From contig JANOCR010000314.1 of NCBI GenBank assembly GCA_031412355.1, positions 1-49,351 of the forward strand: a stretch of DNA of 49,351 bases. The letters are read 5' to 3'. A program made the position numbers and the translations under genes. The notes under the pieces are model-generated. The model was not told where the DNA came from. It saw only the letters and a program-made list of their open reading frames with translations, and did no database searches. Of the stretch, positions 1 through 7,077 are shown one piece after another. Origin of the DNA: JAENVT01 sp031412355 (GTDB lineage Bacteria; Actinomycetota; Acidimicrobiia; Acidimicrobiales; Ilumatobacteraceae). The first letter of the stretch is position 1. Every line of letters starts with the position of its first letter.

Positions 1-640
1 GCGACGACGTCTGACATCCCATGCCCACGAGCGCCAGCTTGGTGAGACCGGCGTCGATCGCCTCGCGCAACGCCAACGGGTTGGCACAGTACGTGTAGCG
101 ACTACCGGCAGTGGCAAGCACGTCGTCGACCGAGCGGGCCAGCACGGGCTTGGCCTTCCACGCATCGTCGGGCTCGACACCGCTGACCATGGCCGCTTCG
201 ATGTAGTCGTTCTGCAGCAGCCAGACCAGCATCGCCGACACGAAGCCCCCATCCTGGCCGCGTTCGTGCTGGGTGGTGTCGGTTGCCCGGGTCAGCAGCA
301 GTTGCCGCCAGATGCCGGCCATCTCGTCGGGCTCGCGAATGCGACCGAACAGATGCATGTCGGCACTGGTCTCCCACGTGCGGAACCGGGGGCAGGCGCG
401 GGTACAGGTGGTGCATCCCTTCTCGCCGTGGATGCAGTTGTCGAGGCCGAGCTCTTCCTCGAGATGAAATGGCTTGTACTTGCCCTCTTCGTGTTCGTAG
501 CCGATCACGTCGTGGGGGCAGGTGACGACGCAACCGGCGCAGCCCGTGCAAAGGCCAGTGGTGATCACTTCTTCGTAGAGCTCTTTCCACTGCGCCGTCC
601 AGCGTTCCGCTTTCGCCGGTGGCGAGTCAGTGAGGGTCAT
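1..640 (-). CDS. FrhB-like coenzyme F420 hydrogenase/dehydrogenase beta-subunit family protein (partial, C-terminus outside window)
   Basis: Reading the minus strand from an ATG at 638-640 gives 213 codons that stay open to the window edge, so the C-terminus is missing. Near residue 28 there is a ferredoxin-type cluster (CTGCAGCVVTCP), and near residue 70 a second Cys-rich run (CTTCTRACP), which suggests two 4Fe-4S clusters. The later part (GGFVSAMLVWLL, KPVLARSVDDVLATAGSRY) resembles the FrhB/FdhB family, whose members carry a flavin and pass electrons between F420 or ferredoxin and partner proteins. The start lies 16 bp after the glnB stop on the same strand, so co-transcription with the P-II gene is likely. 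The specific substrate cannot be told; a link to nitrogen metabolism is only contextual. Confidence 0.8.
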   Translation of the reverse strand, partial: MTLTDSPPAKAERWTAQWKELYEEVITTGLCTGCAGCVVTCPHDVIGYEHEEGKYKPFHLEEELGLDNCIHGEKGCTTCTRACPRFRTWETSADMHLFGRIREPDEMAGIWRQLLLTRATDTTQHERGQDGGFVSAMLVWLLQNDYIEAAMVSGVEPDDAWKAKPVLARSVDDVLATAGSRYTYCANPLALREAIDAGLTKLALVGMGCQTSS

Positions 641-656
641 GACCCGACTTTACGCG

Positions 657-995
657 TCAGACGGCGTCGGTGCCTTCTTCGCCCGTCCGGATGCGAACCA
701 GACGGTCGACGTCGGTCACCCAGATCTTCCCGTCGCCGATCTTCCCGGTTGCCGCCGCATCGCGGATCGTGTCGACCATGCGATCGGCGATGGCATCGTC
801 GACGACCAGTTCGATGCACACCTTGGGGACGTAGTCGATCTTGTATTCGGCGCCGCGGTAGGTCTCGGAATGGCCACCTTGGCGACCGAACCCGCGCACC
901 TCGCTGACCGTCATGCCCTGGACCCCTGCAGCCTTCAAGGCTTCCTTGACGTCGTCGATCTTGAACGGCTTGATGATCGCGGTGATGAGCTTCAT
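657..995 (-). CDS. glnB: P-II nitrogen regulatory protein (GlnB/GlnK)
   Basis: This 112-residue protein has exactly the usual P-II length. P-II trimers sense 2-oxoglutarate, ATP and ADP and control nitrogen uptake and assimilation proteins. The N-terminus MKLITAIIKPFK is canonical. The T-loop includes GFGRQGGHSETYRGAEYKID, which places Tyr at position 51, the residue that is uridylylated or (in actinobacteria) adenylylated by GlnD. The ATG at 993-995 is chosen because AGGAGA stands 7-12 bases upstream; a longer open frame to 1331 has no family support. No amtB is next to it. The upstream neighbour on the same strand encodes an antiporter with GlnD-like domains, and the downstream neighbour is an FrhB-like protein 16 bp away. 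Confidence 0.96.
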   Translation of the reverse strand: MKLITAIIKPFKIDDVKEALKAAGVQGMTVSEVRGFGRQGGHSETYRGAEYKIDYVPKVCIELVVDDAIADRMVDTIRDAAATGKIGDGKIWVTDVDRLVRIRTGEEGTDAV

Positions 996-1056
996 CGAGT
1001 GATTCTCCTGACATCGCTGGTCGTCCGAGCGAGGGGACCAACCGTAGAGAGCCTTC

Positions 1057-1083
1057 GTTTCGTGAATGTTTCCAACTTGTGAA
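1057..1083 (-). promoter_or_regulatory. Candidate GlnR-box-like operator upstream of glnB
   Basis: On the minus strand the order is TTCAC, six bases, GAAAC, six bases, GAAAC. The three pentamers recur every 11 bp (1079-1083, 1068-1072, 1057-1061). This fits the actinobacterial GlnR consensus gTnAC-n6-GaAAC-n6 except for the first base. The site lies about 60-90 bp before the glnB start, which is a plausible promoter position. Whether this genome encodes GlnR is not visible here. Confidence 0.45.
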
Positions 1084-1382
1084 AGCTGCTTCGCCGGCCG
1101 GGTGACCAGGTGGCAAAAGGCAGCGTCCCCAGGCCATCTGCGGAAGACGACCTGGGGACTGCCCCTGACAATGGGCGTCGTTGGGTGCGACGTCGCCCAG
1201 TGTTCTGGCCGGTCACCGAAGGCGACCGGCAGTGGCGTACTGTACGCGTCCCCAACGTGCCTGTACAGCCGCAGGGCGAGTTCCGACGGAACTATCGCAC
1301 GAGAAATCCCTGGTCGCACCGCAATTTGCACGCAGAGTGACTTCCGACCACCACATCACTCATCGCGGTGGTGCAGACATGG

Positions 1383-1412
1383 ACGATCGGCGGCATCGTT
1401 GCCGCCGATCGT
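1383..1412 (-). terminator. Perfect 13-bp hairpin downstream of the antiporter gene
   Basis: Arms 1383-1395 (acgatcggcggca) and 1400-1412 (tgccgccgatcgt) are fully complementary around a TCGT loop. It begins 81 bp after the antiporter stop. No T-run follows on either strand, so it would be a U-less actinobacterial-type terminator or an RNA-stability element rather than a classic intrinsic terminator. Confidence 0.5.
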
Positions 1413-1493
1413 AGCCGTCACCATACGCATGGAAGATTTCGCGCCGGTCGCTGTTCTGTTTCCACACTCGATCGTTTGCGTGCGCCAACCAGG

Positions 1494-4181
1494 TCAGCGA
1501 AGAAGCGACAAGCGGCGCCCGATTCGCTCGCCCGCGAGCGAGCGTTGCACGCGCTCCATGGCAGCGGTATCGAGCTTGCGACCCACTCGGTCGGAGATCG
1601 TGAACCGGTCGTGGATAATCCCATCGTCGGTTGCTACCCGAGCGGTGTGCACGACCACCTTGGCGCGGGCGAAAGCCGCGCTGATCGTCAGCAACGCGCC
1701 GGGTTGGTCGGGGCCGATCACGTCGCATGCCGTGTGCCATGGCAGTGCCTCGTTGTCGAACTCGGCTATCAGGCCCACCGCTGCCGGGGGCCGTAGCGGC
1801 TTGCGCAACGCTGCCTCGAACTCGCCCGACAGCTCGCGGGCGCTTGGTCGGCTCCGGGATCGAACGACGAACACGTCGAGCACGCCCCCATCGGGCCACG
1901 TGGCGATCGTTGCATCCACGATGTCGAGGCCTCGAGACGTCAGCACCTCGGTGAGGTGGGCCAGCAGCGCACCGGAGTCGCGGCAGGCGACGTCGATCTT
2001 CCAATGGTCCGGTTCGGGCTCGGGACTGACAGCAACGCGCACCACACCCGAGCGCGGCAATGGCTCGACGAGCCGCGATTGTCGCGCCAACTCCTCGGGC
2101 GTGTGCGACAACACATACGAGGTCGGCGCGAATCGCAGCCGTTCGATTGCAGGCAACTCGTCGAGCAGGTGTTGTGCCGCAAGCCGCCTGGCCGCAGCGA
2201 GGTTGGTCGCTTCGCTGCCGGTGAGCTCGGGATGGTCGAGCGCACCTTGGATCAGCGCGTGGCGTTCGTCGAGCGCCTCGCGCTGCCACACGGGCAGCGG
2301 CCCCAGGGCAAGGGCGAGCTGGTACGCGTCGCGGGCATGTTGCGTGGTGCCCAGATGGGTGGCCAGTTGCAGCACTTCGCGCTCGTCGAATCCGCTTGGG
2401 TTGTTCGCCGAAGCGCGCAGCAGCCGGGCGTCCTCGACAACCGATGAGATCCGCTGTGCGTCGTCGATCGGGACGAGCCGGCTCAGCAACGACAACGCGC
2501 ACGCTTGCGAATCCGGCTCGTCACGGCAGACGTCGGCGACCATCGCGGCAAGGACGATGTCGTCGGACGGGTGCCCGCTCTCGACGGCTAGATCGTCGAG
2601 CCGTTCGGCAATGGGGAATCTCAGCGCCCCGAGTGGATCAAGGTCGCTGATGTCGGCGCGGCGTCGCCGCATCGCGTCGGCGATCTCGGGCAGGGCGCGT
2701 TCCAGCAGGCCCGTGACTTCCAACAATCGCCAGCCGCGTGGTTCGTGGGCACGTAGCAGCCGCACCAGCGATGCCGTGTCGTCGCGTGTCCAGGTCAAGG
2801 ACTCGTCGCGGTGAACGCCGAACCAGTCGAGCAGCTCGGCGCTCGGCCGCGCGTGGCCCGTGCGAGCCGAGGCCTGAAACGCGAGCGAGATCGTCTCGTC
2901 CACAGATGGGACGCCGCGCAGATGAATAACACCCTGCTCCACCGACAGCCAGCCGGCTACCGGCTGCGGGGTCGGTGGGGGTGCGTCGCGCCGGGCGCGT
3001 GAACCGGTCACACCGAGCCGCAGTCGCAGCAGAGGCGGGGTCGCAACGGTCGACAGCAAGATGACGAGCAGCACAGCGCCGTACAAGTCGCCGGTCAGTA
3101 CGCCGTTGCTGAGGCCGATGCTGGCGAAGATCAGACCAACCTCGCCGCGCGGAACCATGCCGATGCCGATCAACAGCTTGTCGGCACGTGTACCCCGCGC
3201 TCCCCATGCCGAGGCCAGCTTGCCCAGGAACGCGATCACCGACAGCGCCGCTGCGAGACCGATCACGCTGGCCTTGCCCATCGCCGCCAGGTCGGTGTTG
3301 ATGCCGATCTGCACGAAGAAGATCGGGATGAAGATGTTGCCGATCACGCCGAGGTCGCCGGCGATTCGCTCGTTGTGATCGCTGCGGCCTATTGCCAGGC
3401 CGGCCATGAAGGCGCCGATGATGAAGGCCAACTTGGCGACATCGGCAAGTTGTGCGAACCCGAGAGCGATGACCAGGGCCGCAACCGTCGTCGTCGCGCC
3501 GGAGCTGGCCCGACTCTGCACAAAGTGCAGCACCTTGGGCACCAACGTCAGCCCGATGACTCCGCTGAACAACAGGAACACGATCGCCAAACCCAGGGTT
3601 CCGACCACCGTCCCTACGCCGACGTTGCCGTCGACCACGATCTTCACCACGACCGTGAGGATCACAAGGCCCAACACATCGTCGGCCACTGCGGCGCCCA
3701 GCACGATGCGTGCTTCAGTGGTCGCGAGCGCGCGTAGGTCGCCGAACACGCGGGCGGTGATGCCCACACTGGTGGCCGTCAGTGTCGCACCGATGAATAG
3801 CGACGTGGTGCCGGACTGACCCAATGCCACGCCGGCCAGGGCGCCGCCGGCAAAGGGCAGGGCGACACCGATCAGGGCAACCAGCATCGAGGCTCTGCCG
3901 ACCTTGCTCAGTTCGCCGAGGTCCATCTCCATCCCGACCTGCAGTAACAACAGCAGCACGCCGATCTCGGCGAGCACCGCAATCGACACACCACGTGCAT
4001 CGGTCAGGCTGACGGCGTCGAGCACGGATGGCCCGATCAACACGCCGGCAGCGATCTCGCCGACTACGGCGGGGATGCGCAGCCGTTCCGAGATCTCGGC
4101 TCCGATCTTGGCCGCCCCGAGGATGATCAGCAGGTCGAGCAGCAGTCGGCCGAGATCGACAGCCTCAGTGACTGCGATCAC
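1494..4181 (-). CDS. CPA2-type cation/proton antiporter fused to GlnD-like degenerate HD region and two ACT domains
   Basis: The protein has about 895 residues from a GTG at 4179-4181 that overlaps the TGA of the upstream winged-helix gene (GTGA). Residues 1 to about 390 form a hydrophobic Kef/NhaS3-type exchanger (RIPAVVGEIAAGVLIGPSVL, ATLTATSVGITARVF, AAVADDVLGLVIL, MVPRGEVGLIFA). After a linker, residues about 480-710 resemble the C-terminal half of GlnD (GLLERALPEI; SYVLSHTPEELARQSRLVEP, cf. GlnD YxLxHxPEDxARHxRL). Two ACT-like segments follow, at about 712-765 and 815-870 (GPDQPGALLTISAAFARAKV). The GlnD nucleotidyltransferase domain is absent. The HD signature is lost: the position of LLHDIGKG reads MVADVCRD, and the later EDHLLL position reads EDARLL. 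Known: GlnD ACT domains bind glutamine. Inferred: glutamine or another amino acid gates ion exchange (K+, Na+ or NH4+). The alternative is a sensor tethered to the membrane. Confidence 0.85.
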   Translation of the reverse strand: MIAVTEAVDLGRLLLDLLIILGAAKIGAEISERLRIPAVVGEIAAGVLIGPSVLDAVSLTDARGVSIAVLAEIGVLLLLLQVGMEMDLGELSKVGRASMLVALIGVALPFAGGALAGVALGQSGTTSLFIGATLTATSVGITARVFGDLRALATTEARIVLGAAVADDVLGLVILTVVVKIVVDGNVGVGTVVGTLGLAIVFLLFSGVIGLTLVPKVLHFVQSRASSGATTTVAALVIALGFAQLADVAKLAFIIGAFMAGLAIGRSDHNERIAGDLGVIGNIFIPIFFVQIGINTDLAAMGKASVIGLAAALSVIAFLGKLASAWGARGTRADKLLIGIGMVPRGEVGLIFASIGLSNGVLTGDLYGAVLLVILLSTVATPPLLRLRLGVTGSRARRDAPPPTPQPVAGWLSVEQGVIHLRGVPSVDETISLAFQASARTGHARPSAELLDWFGVHRDESLTWTRDDTASLVRLLRAHEPRGWRLLEVTGLLERALPEIADAMRRRRADISDLDPLGALRFPIAERLDDLAVESGHPSDDIVLAAMVADVCRDEPDSQACALSLLSRLVPIDDAQRISSVVEDARLLRASANNPSGFDEREVLQLATHLGTTQHARDAYQLALALGPLPVWQREALDERHALIQGALDHPELTGSEATNLAAARRLAAQHLLDELPAIERLRFAPTSYVLSHTPEELARQSRLVEPLPRSGVVRVAVSPEPEPDHWKIDVACRDSGALLAHLTEVLTSRGLDIVDATIATWPDGGVLDVFVVRSRSRPSARELSGEFEAALRKPLRPPAAVGLIAEFDNEALPWHTACDVIGPDQPGALLTISAAFARAKVVVHTARVATDDGIIHDRFTISDRVGRKLDTAAMERVQRSLAGERIGRRLSLLR

Positions 4182-4480
4182 TGTGGGCCGCTGACGAGGG
4201 CGGATGCCGCGTCGATCGCCTCGTCGCTGAGCATCCACCCCCGACTGCGTACCGTGACCACCGAATTCGGACCCAGGGCGCGGCGGATCGCCACCAGGAG
4301 GCTGTCGCAACGTCGCTCGCTGAGATTCGCGAGTCCGGCGCGTCGAGCTAACTCGCGGCGGCTGATCACCCGTCCACGGTTGGCCAGCAGCACATTGAGA
4401 ACCGACTGTTCCTGCTCTCCCAACCGATACACGAGGGGGTTTGTGTGTCGATCCGGGAGAGCAGGACCAGCGGTGGCCAT
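4178..4480 (-). CDS. Stand-alone OmpR/PhoB-type winged-helix DNA-binding protein
   Basis: A 100-residue protein that consists almost only of a Trans_reg_C winged helix: LGEQEQSVLNVLLANRGRVI, SRRELARRAGL, then the recognition-helix region CDSLLVAIRRALG and the wing VVTVRSRGWML. There is no receiver domain. The stop overlaps the GTG of the antiporter gene by 4 bp, so the two are almost certainly translated from one transcript. This makes it the likely local regulator of the antiporter. The start ATG at 4478-4480 has only a weak ribosome binding site; an in-frame GTG (VYRLGEQ) a little downstream would still leave the domain intact. Confidence 0.8.
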   Translation of the reverse strand: MATAGPALPDRHTNPLVYRLGEQEQSVLNVLLANRGRVISRRELARRAGLANLSERRCDSLLVAIRRALGPNSVVTVRSRGWMLSDEAIDAASALVSGPQ

Positions 4481-4504
4481 GTCGCAAGACGCTACGAGTC
4501 GCGA

Positions 4505-4544
4505 GTTTCACCATCGTGTGGTCAGTGTGAACGGAATGTGAAAC
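4505..4544. promoter_or_regulatory. Inverted repeat GTTTCAC/GTGAAAC in the divergent promoter region
   Basis: GTTTCAC at 4505-4511 is mirrored by GTGAAAC at 4538-4544 in the 126-bp space between the minus-strand winged-helix gene and the plus-strand acyl-CoA dehydrogenase gene. Further related GTGAAC and GTGAC runs lie between and after the arms. It is a plausible operator for the winged-helix protein encoded beside it; this is inference from position and symmetry. Confidence 0.35.
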
Positions 4545-4606
4545 GGTGACGAATGCCACCGGTTACGGACTCGTGCGGCCGTCGGCGGTGAGTGAATACT
4601 GGTGCA

Positions 4607-5836
4607 ATGGATCTGGCCTACACCCCCGAGGCAGAGGCCTTCCGCTCGGAGATTCGCGACTGGTTGGCCGCAAATCTGCCGGCAGGGTGGGGCAGCGAGG
4701 GCTTCGAGATGGCGCCCGACGAGCGCAAGCTCTTCAACGAGCAATGGCCGAAGAAGTTGTTCGCGGGCGGGTGGATCTGCGCGACGTGGCCCAAGGAGTA
4801 CGGCGGCAAGGGGCTCAGTACCATGCAGGGCGTGGTGCTGGCGGAGGAGTTCGCCAGGGTCAAGGCACCGATGCGCGCCGACTTCTTCGGTGACACGTTG
4901 GTCGGCCCGACCATTCTGCAGTGGGGCACCGAGGAGCAGAAGAAGGACTTCCTGCCGCGGATCCTCAATGGTTCCGTGCGCTGGTGTCAGGGCTTCAGCG
5001 AGCCGAACTCGGGCTCCGACCTGGCCTCGCTGATGACCAGCGCTGTACTCGATGGCGACGAATGGATCATCAACGGTCAGAAGGTGTGGACCACCGGTGG
5101 TCATCATGCCGATTACTGCTTCTTGCTGACCCGCACCGACCCGGACGCGCCGAAGCACAAGGGGATCTCCTACCTCCTCGTGCCCATGCGCCAGCCAGGC
5201 GTCGAGGTGCGTGGCATCACCCAGCCCGACGGCACGGCCGAGTTCTGCGAGGTGTTCTTCACCGATGCCCGATGTCCGAGGGACAACGTCGTCGGCGGTG
5301 TCAACAACGGGTGGAAGGTGGCCAATTCGACGCTGGCGTTCGAGCGTGGCCAATCGGCCACCACCGGATACCGCCGCTTCGAGGACGAGTACAAGCTGTT
5401 GGTCGAGCAGGCGTCGGCCAATGGTTCCATTGCGAATCCGATCGTTCGCCAGCGCCTGGCCAGGTATTACACCAAGATCCAGTTGCTTCGTATCAACGGC
5501 TTGCGAACCCTGTCGGCCACGCTGGCCGGCACCAAGGATCCGTCCGTCAGCGCGCTCAGCGCGACCAACAAGATGTTCTGGACGGAGATGCACCAAGAGG
5601 CCATGGAGCTGGCGCTCGAGGTCTTCGGTCCGTCGTCGATGCTGGTCAGCACCGGGCCCGCCGCCGGTTCGTGGCCCGGCGCAGTGCGCGACAAGCGGCG
5701 GCCCGGCTATCCGGTGAGCCCGATGACCAGCGCGTTCTTCTTCAGCCGCAGCGAGACGATCTGGGGTGGAACCAGCCAGATCCAACGCAACATCGTCGGC
5801 GAGCGTGTGCTCGGCCTTCCCAAAGAACCGTCTTGA
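4607..5836 (+). CDS. Acyl-CoA dehydrogenase
   Basis: About 409 residues, normal for the family; FAD-dependent alpha,beta-dehydrogenation of an acyl-CoA. Family marks include WPKEYGGKGLS, QGFSEPNSGSDLASL, INGQKVWTTGGHHADYCFLL and the C-terminal GGTSQIQRNIVGERVLGLP. The catalytic Glu of short/medium-chain enzymes (YEGT) is Gly here (IWGGT), as in many actinobacterial FadE-like proteins; the base must come from elsewhere or the substrate is unusual. ATG at 4607 gives the typical MDLAYTPEAEAF start; an in-frame GTG at 4592 is possible. The stop overlaps a TTG that may start the MFS gene (TTGA). The substrate is not predictable. Confidence 0.92.
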   Translation: MDLAYTPEAEAFRSEIRDWLAANLPAGWGSEGFEMAPDERKLFNEQWPKKLFAGGWICATWPKEYGGKGLSTMQGVVLAEEFARVKAPMRADFFGDTLVGPTILQWGTEEQKKDFLPRILNGSVRWCQGFSEPNSGSDLASLMTSAVLDGDEWIINGQKVWTTGGHHADYCFLLTRTDPDAPKHKGISYLLVPMRQPGVEVRGITQPDGTAEFCEVFFTDARCPRDNVVGGVNNGWKVANSTLAFERGQSATTGYRRFEDEYKLLVEQASANGSIANPIVRQRLARYYTKIQLLRINGLRTLSATLAGTKDPSVSALSATNKMFWTEMHQEAMELALEVFGPSSMLVSTGPAAGSWPGAVRDKRRPGYPVSPMTSAFFFSRSETIWGGTSQIQRNIVGERVLGLPKEPS

Positions 5837-5889
5837 CACAACCCGACGAACTGCACACCGAAGCGGCGAGTGAGGGCCAACCGGCGCGC

Positions 5890-7035
5890 ATGTTCACCAG
5901 ACCATTCGTGTTGGTGACCGCTGCCGCCTTGGCCCTGTTCGTCTACATCGGCGTCATGATCCCGCTCGTGCCGAGGCTGATCGAAGAACAACTTGGTGGC
6001 AACGAGATCGACATCGGTCTCAACCTCGCCATCTTCAGCGTCGCTGCGATCCTGATCAGACCGAAGCTCGGCCACTTTGCCGAGCGCCACGGTCTGCGAT
6101 ACACGATGATCCTCGGCGCGTTGCTTGCCGCGGTGTCGACAGCGGCGTGCACGCTCGTCGACTCGCGGTGGGGCCTGTTGCCCTTGAGAGCTATGCAGGG
6201 CATCGGCGAGGCATCGCTCTTCGTGGGCGCGGCCACGAGTATCAGTGACCTCGCACCGAAGGGCCGCGGCGCGGAGGCCGCGAGCTACTTCTCCGTTGCC
6301 GTGTTCGGGGGTCTCGGCATCGGTCCGGTCATCAGTGAATGGGTGATCGGCGACAACCGATTCGACGCAGCGCTGTGGGTCGCCGCCGGGTTTGCCGCAT
6401 TGGCATCGGCGTTGGCCATGCTGACACCGAAGGGGGTGAGGTACCACGACGACGGTGGCGAGGGCGGCCCGCGCTTTCATCGAGCCGCTATTCCGACGGG
6501 GCTGGTGTTGGCGTTCGGCGTCGGTGGCTTCGTGACATTCAACGCGTTCATGCCCGACTACTCGGTGACGGTTGGGCTCGATGGGTCGAAGTGGGTCTTC
6601 GCAACCTATGCAGGTGTCTGCCTGCTGATCCGCGTCGTGGCTGCGACCGTGCCCGACCGAATCGGCCACGCCCGCGCCGTCAGCATCGCGCTGAGCCTGA
6701 TGGCTGTTGGTCTGGCGACGTTGTTCGCGTGGCCGCGCCCGATCGGGGTCTTCGTCGGCGCAATCATCATCGGCATCGGCATCTCGTTCAACTATCCGGG
6801 GCTGATGGCAATGACGGTCGACGCCGTGCCGGAACGCGAACGGGTTCGGGCGATCTCGACGTTCACGATGTTCTTCGAGATCGGTACGGCGACCGGCGCG
6901 CTGCTGTTCGGCGCCCTCGCGGATCTCACCACGAAGCGAACCGCCTTCCTCGGTGGCGCCGCGTATTGCGTGATCGGGCTGATCGTTCTGTGGAAGGTCG
7001 CCGTGCCGCATTCGCGATCGTACGTGGCTGTCTGA
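5890..7035 (+). CDS. Major facilitator superfamily transporter
   Basis: About 381 residues with roughly twelve hydrophobic segments, starting with FVLVTAAALALFVYIGVMIPLV. The segment RPKLGHFAERHGLRYTMI matches the MFS loop 2-3 motif, and DRIGHARAVSIALSLMAVGLAT is its counterpart in the second half. This is the layout of a 12-TM drug/metabolite exporter or importer. The ATG at 5890 is chosen because a TM helix follows directly; a TTG at 5833 that overlaps the acyl-CoA dehydrogenase stop would add 19 polar residues. Co-transcription with the dehydrogenase suggests transport of a related acid or product, but the substrate is unknown. Confidence 0.88.
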   Translation: MFTRPFVLVTAAALALFVYIGVMIPLVPRLIEEQLGGNEIDIGLNLAIFSVAAILIRPKLGHFAERHGLRYTMILGALLAAVSTAACTLVDSRWGLLPLRAMQGIGEASLFVGAATSISDLAPKGRGAEAASYFSVAVFGGLGIGPVISEWVIGDNRFDAALWVAAGFAALASALAMLTPKGVRYHDDGGEGGPRFHRAAIPTGLVLAFGVGGFVTFNAFMPDYSVTVGLDGSKWVFATYAGVCLLIRVVAATVPDRIGHARAVSIALSLMAVGLATLFAWPRPIGVFVGAIIIGIGISFNYPGLMAMTVDAVPERERVRAISTFTMFFEIGTATGALLFGALADLTTKRTAFLGGAAYCVIGLIVLWKVAVPHSRSYVAV

Positions 7036-7077
7036 ATTCCGCTAGTCAATGTGCGATCGGCGCGTCACAATGATGCC

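Larger units (their letters stand above)
996..1493. other. Intergenic region between the antiporter stop and glnB
   Basis: About 500 bp carry no credible gene. The open frames on both strands here are extensions or antisense shadows of the antiporter frame. The region holds the GlnR-box-like motif (1057-1083) close to glnB and a perfect hairpin (1383-1412) behind the antiporter stop. This suggests that glnB has its own promoter as well as possible read-through from upstream. Confidence 0.7.

Noticed and set aside
1066..2814. Long plus-strand open frame (582 codons) opposite the antiporter gene
   Set aside because: Arg/Ser/Thr-rich composition, no domain, antisense to a well-supported gene; a GC-rich shadow frame.
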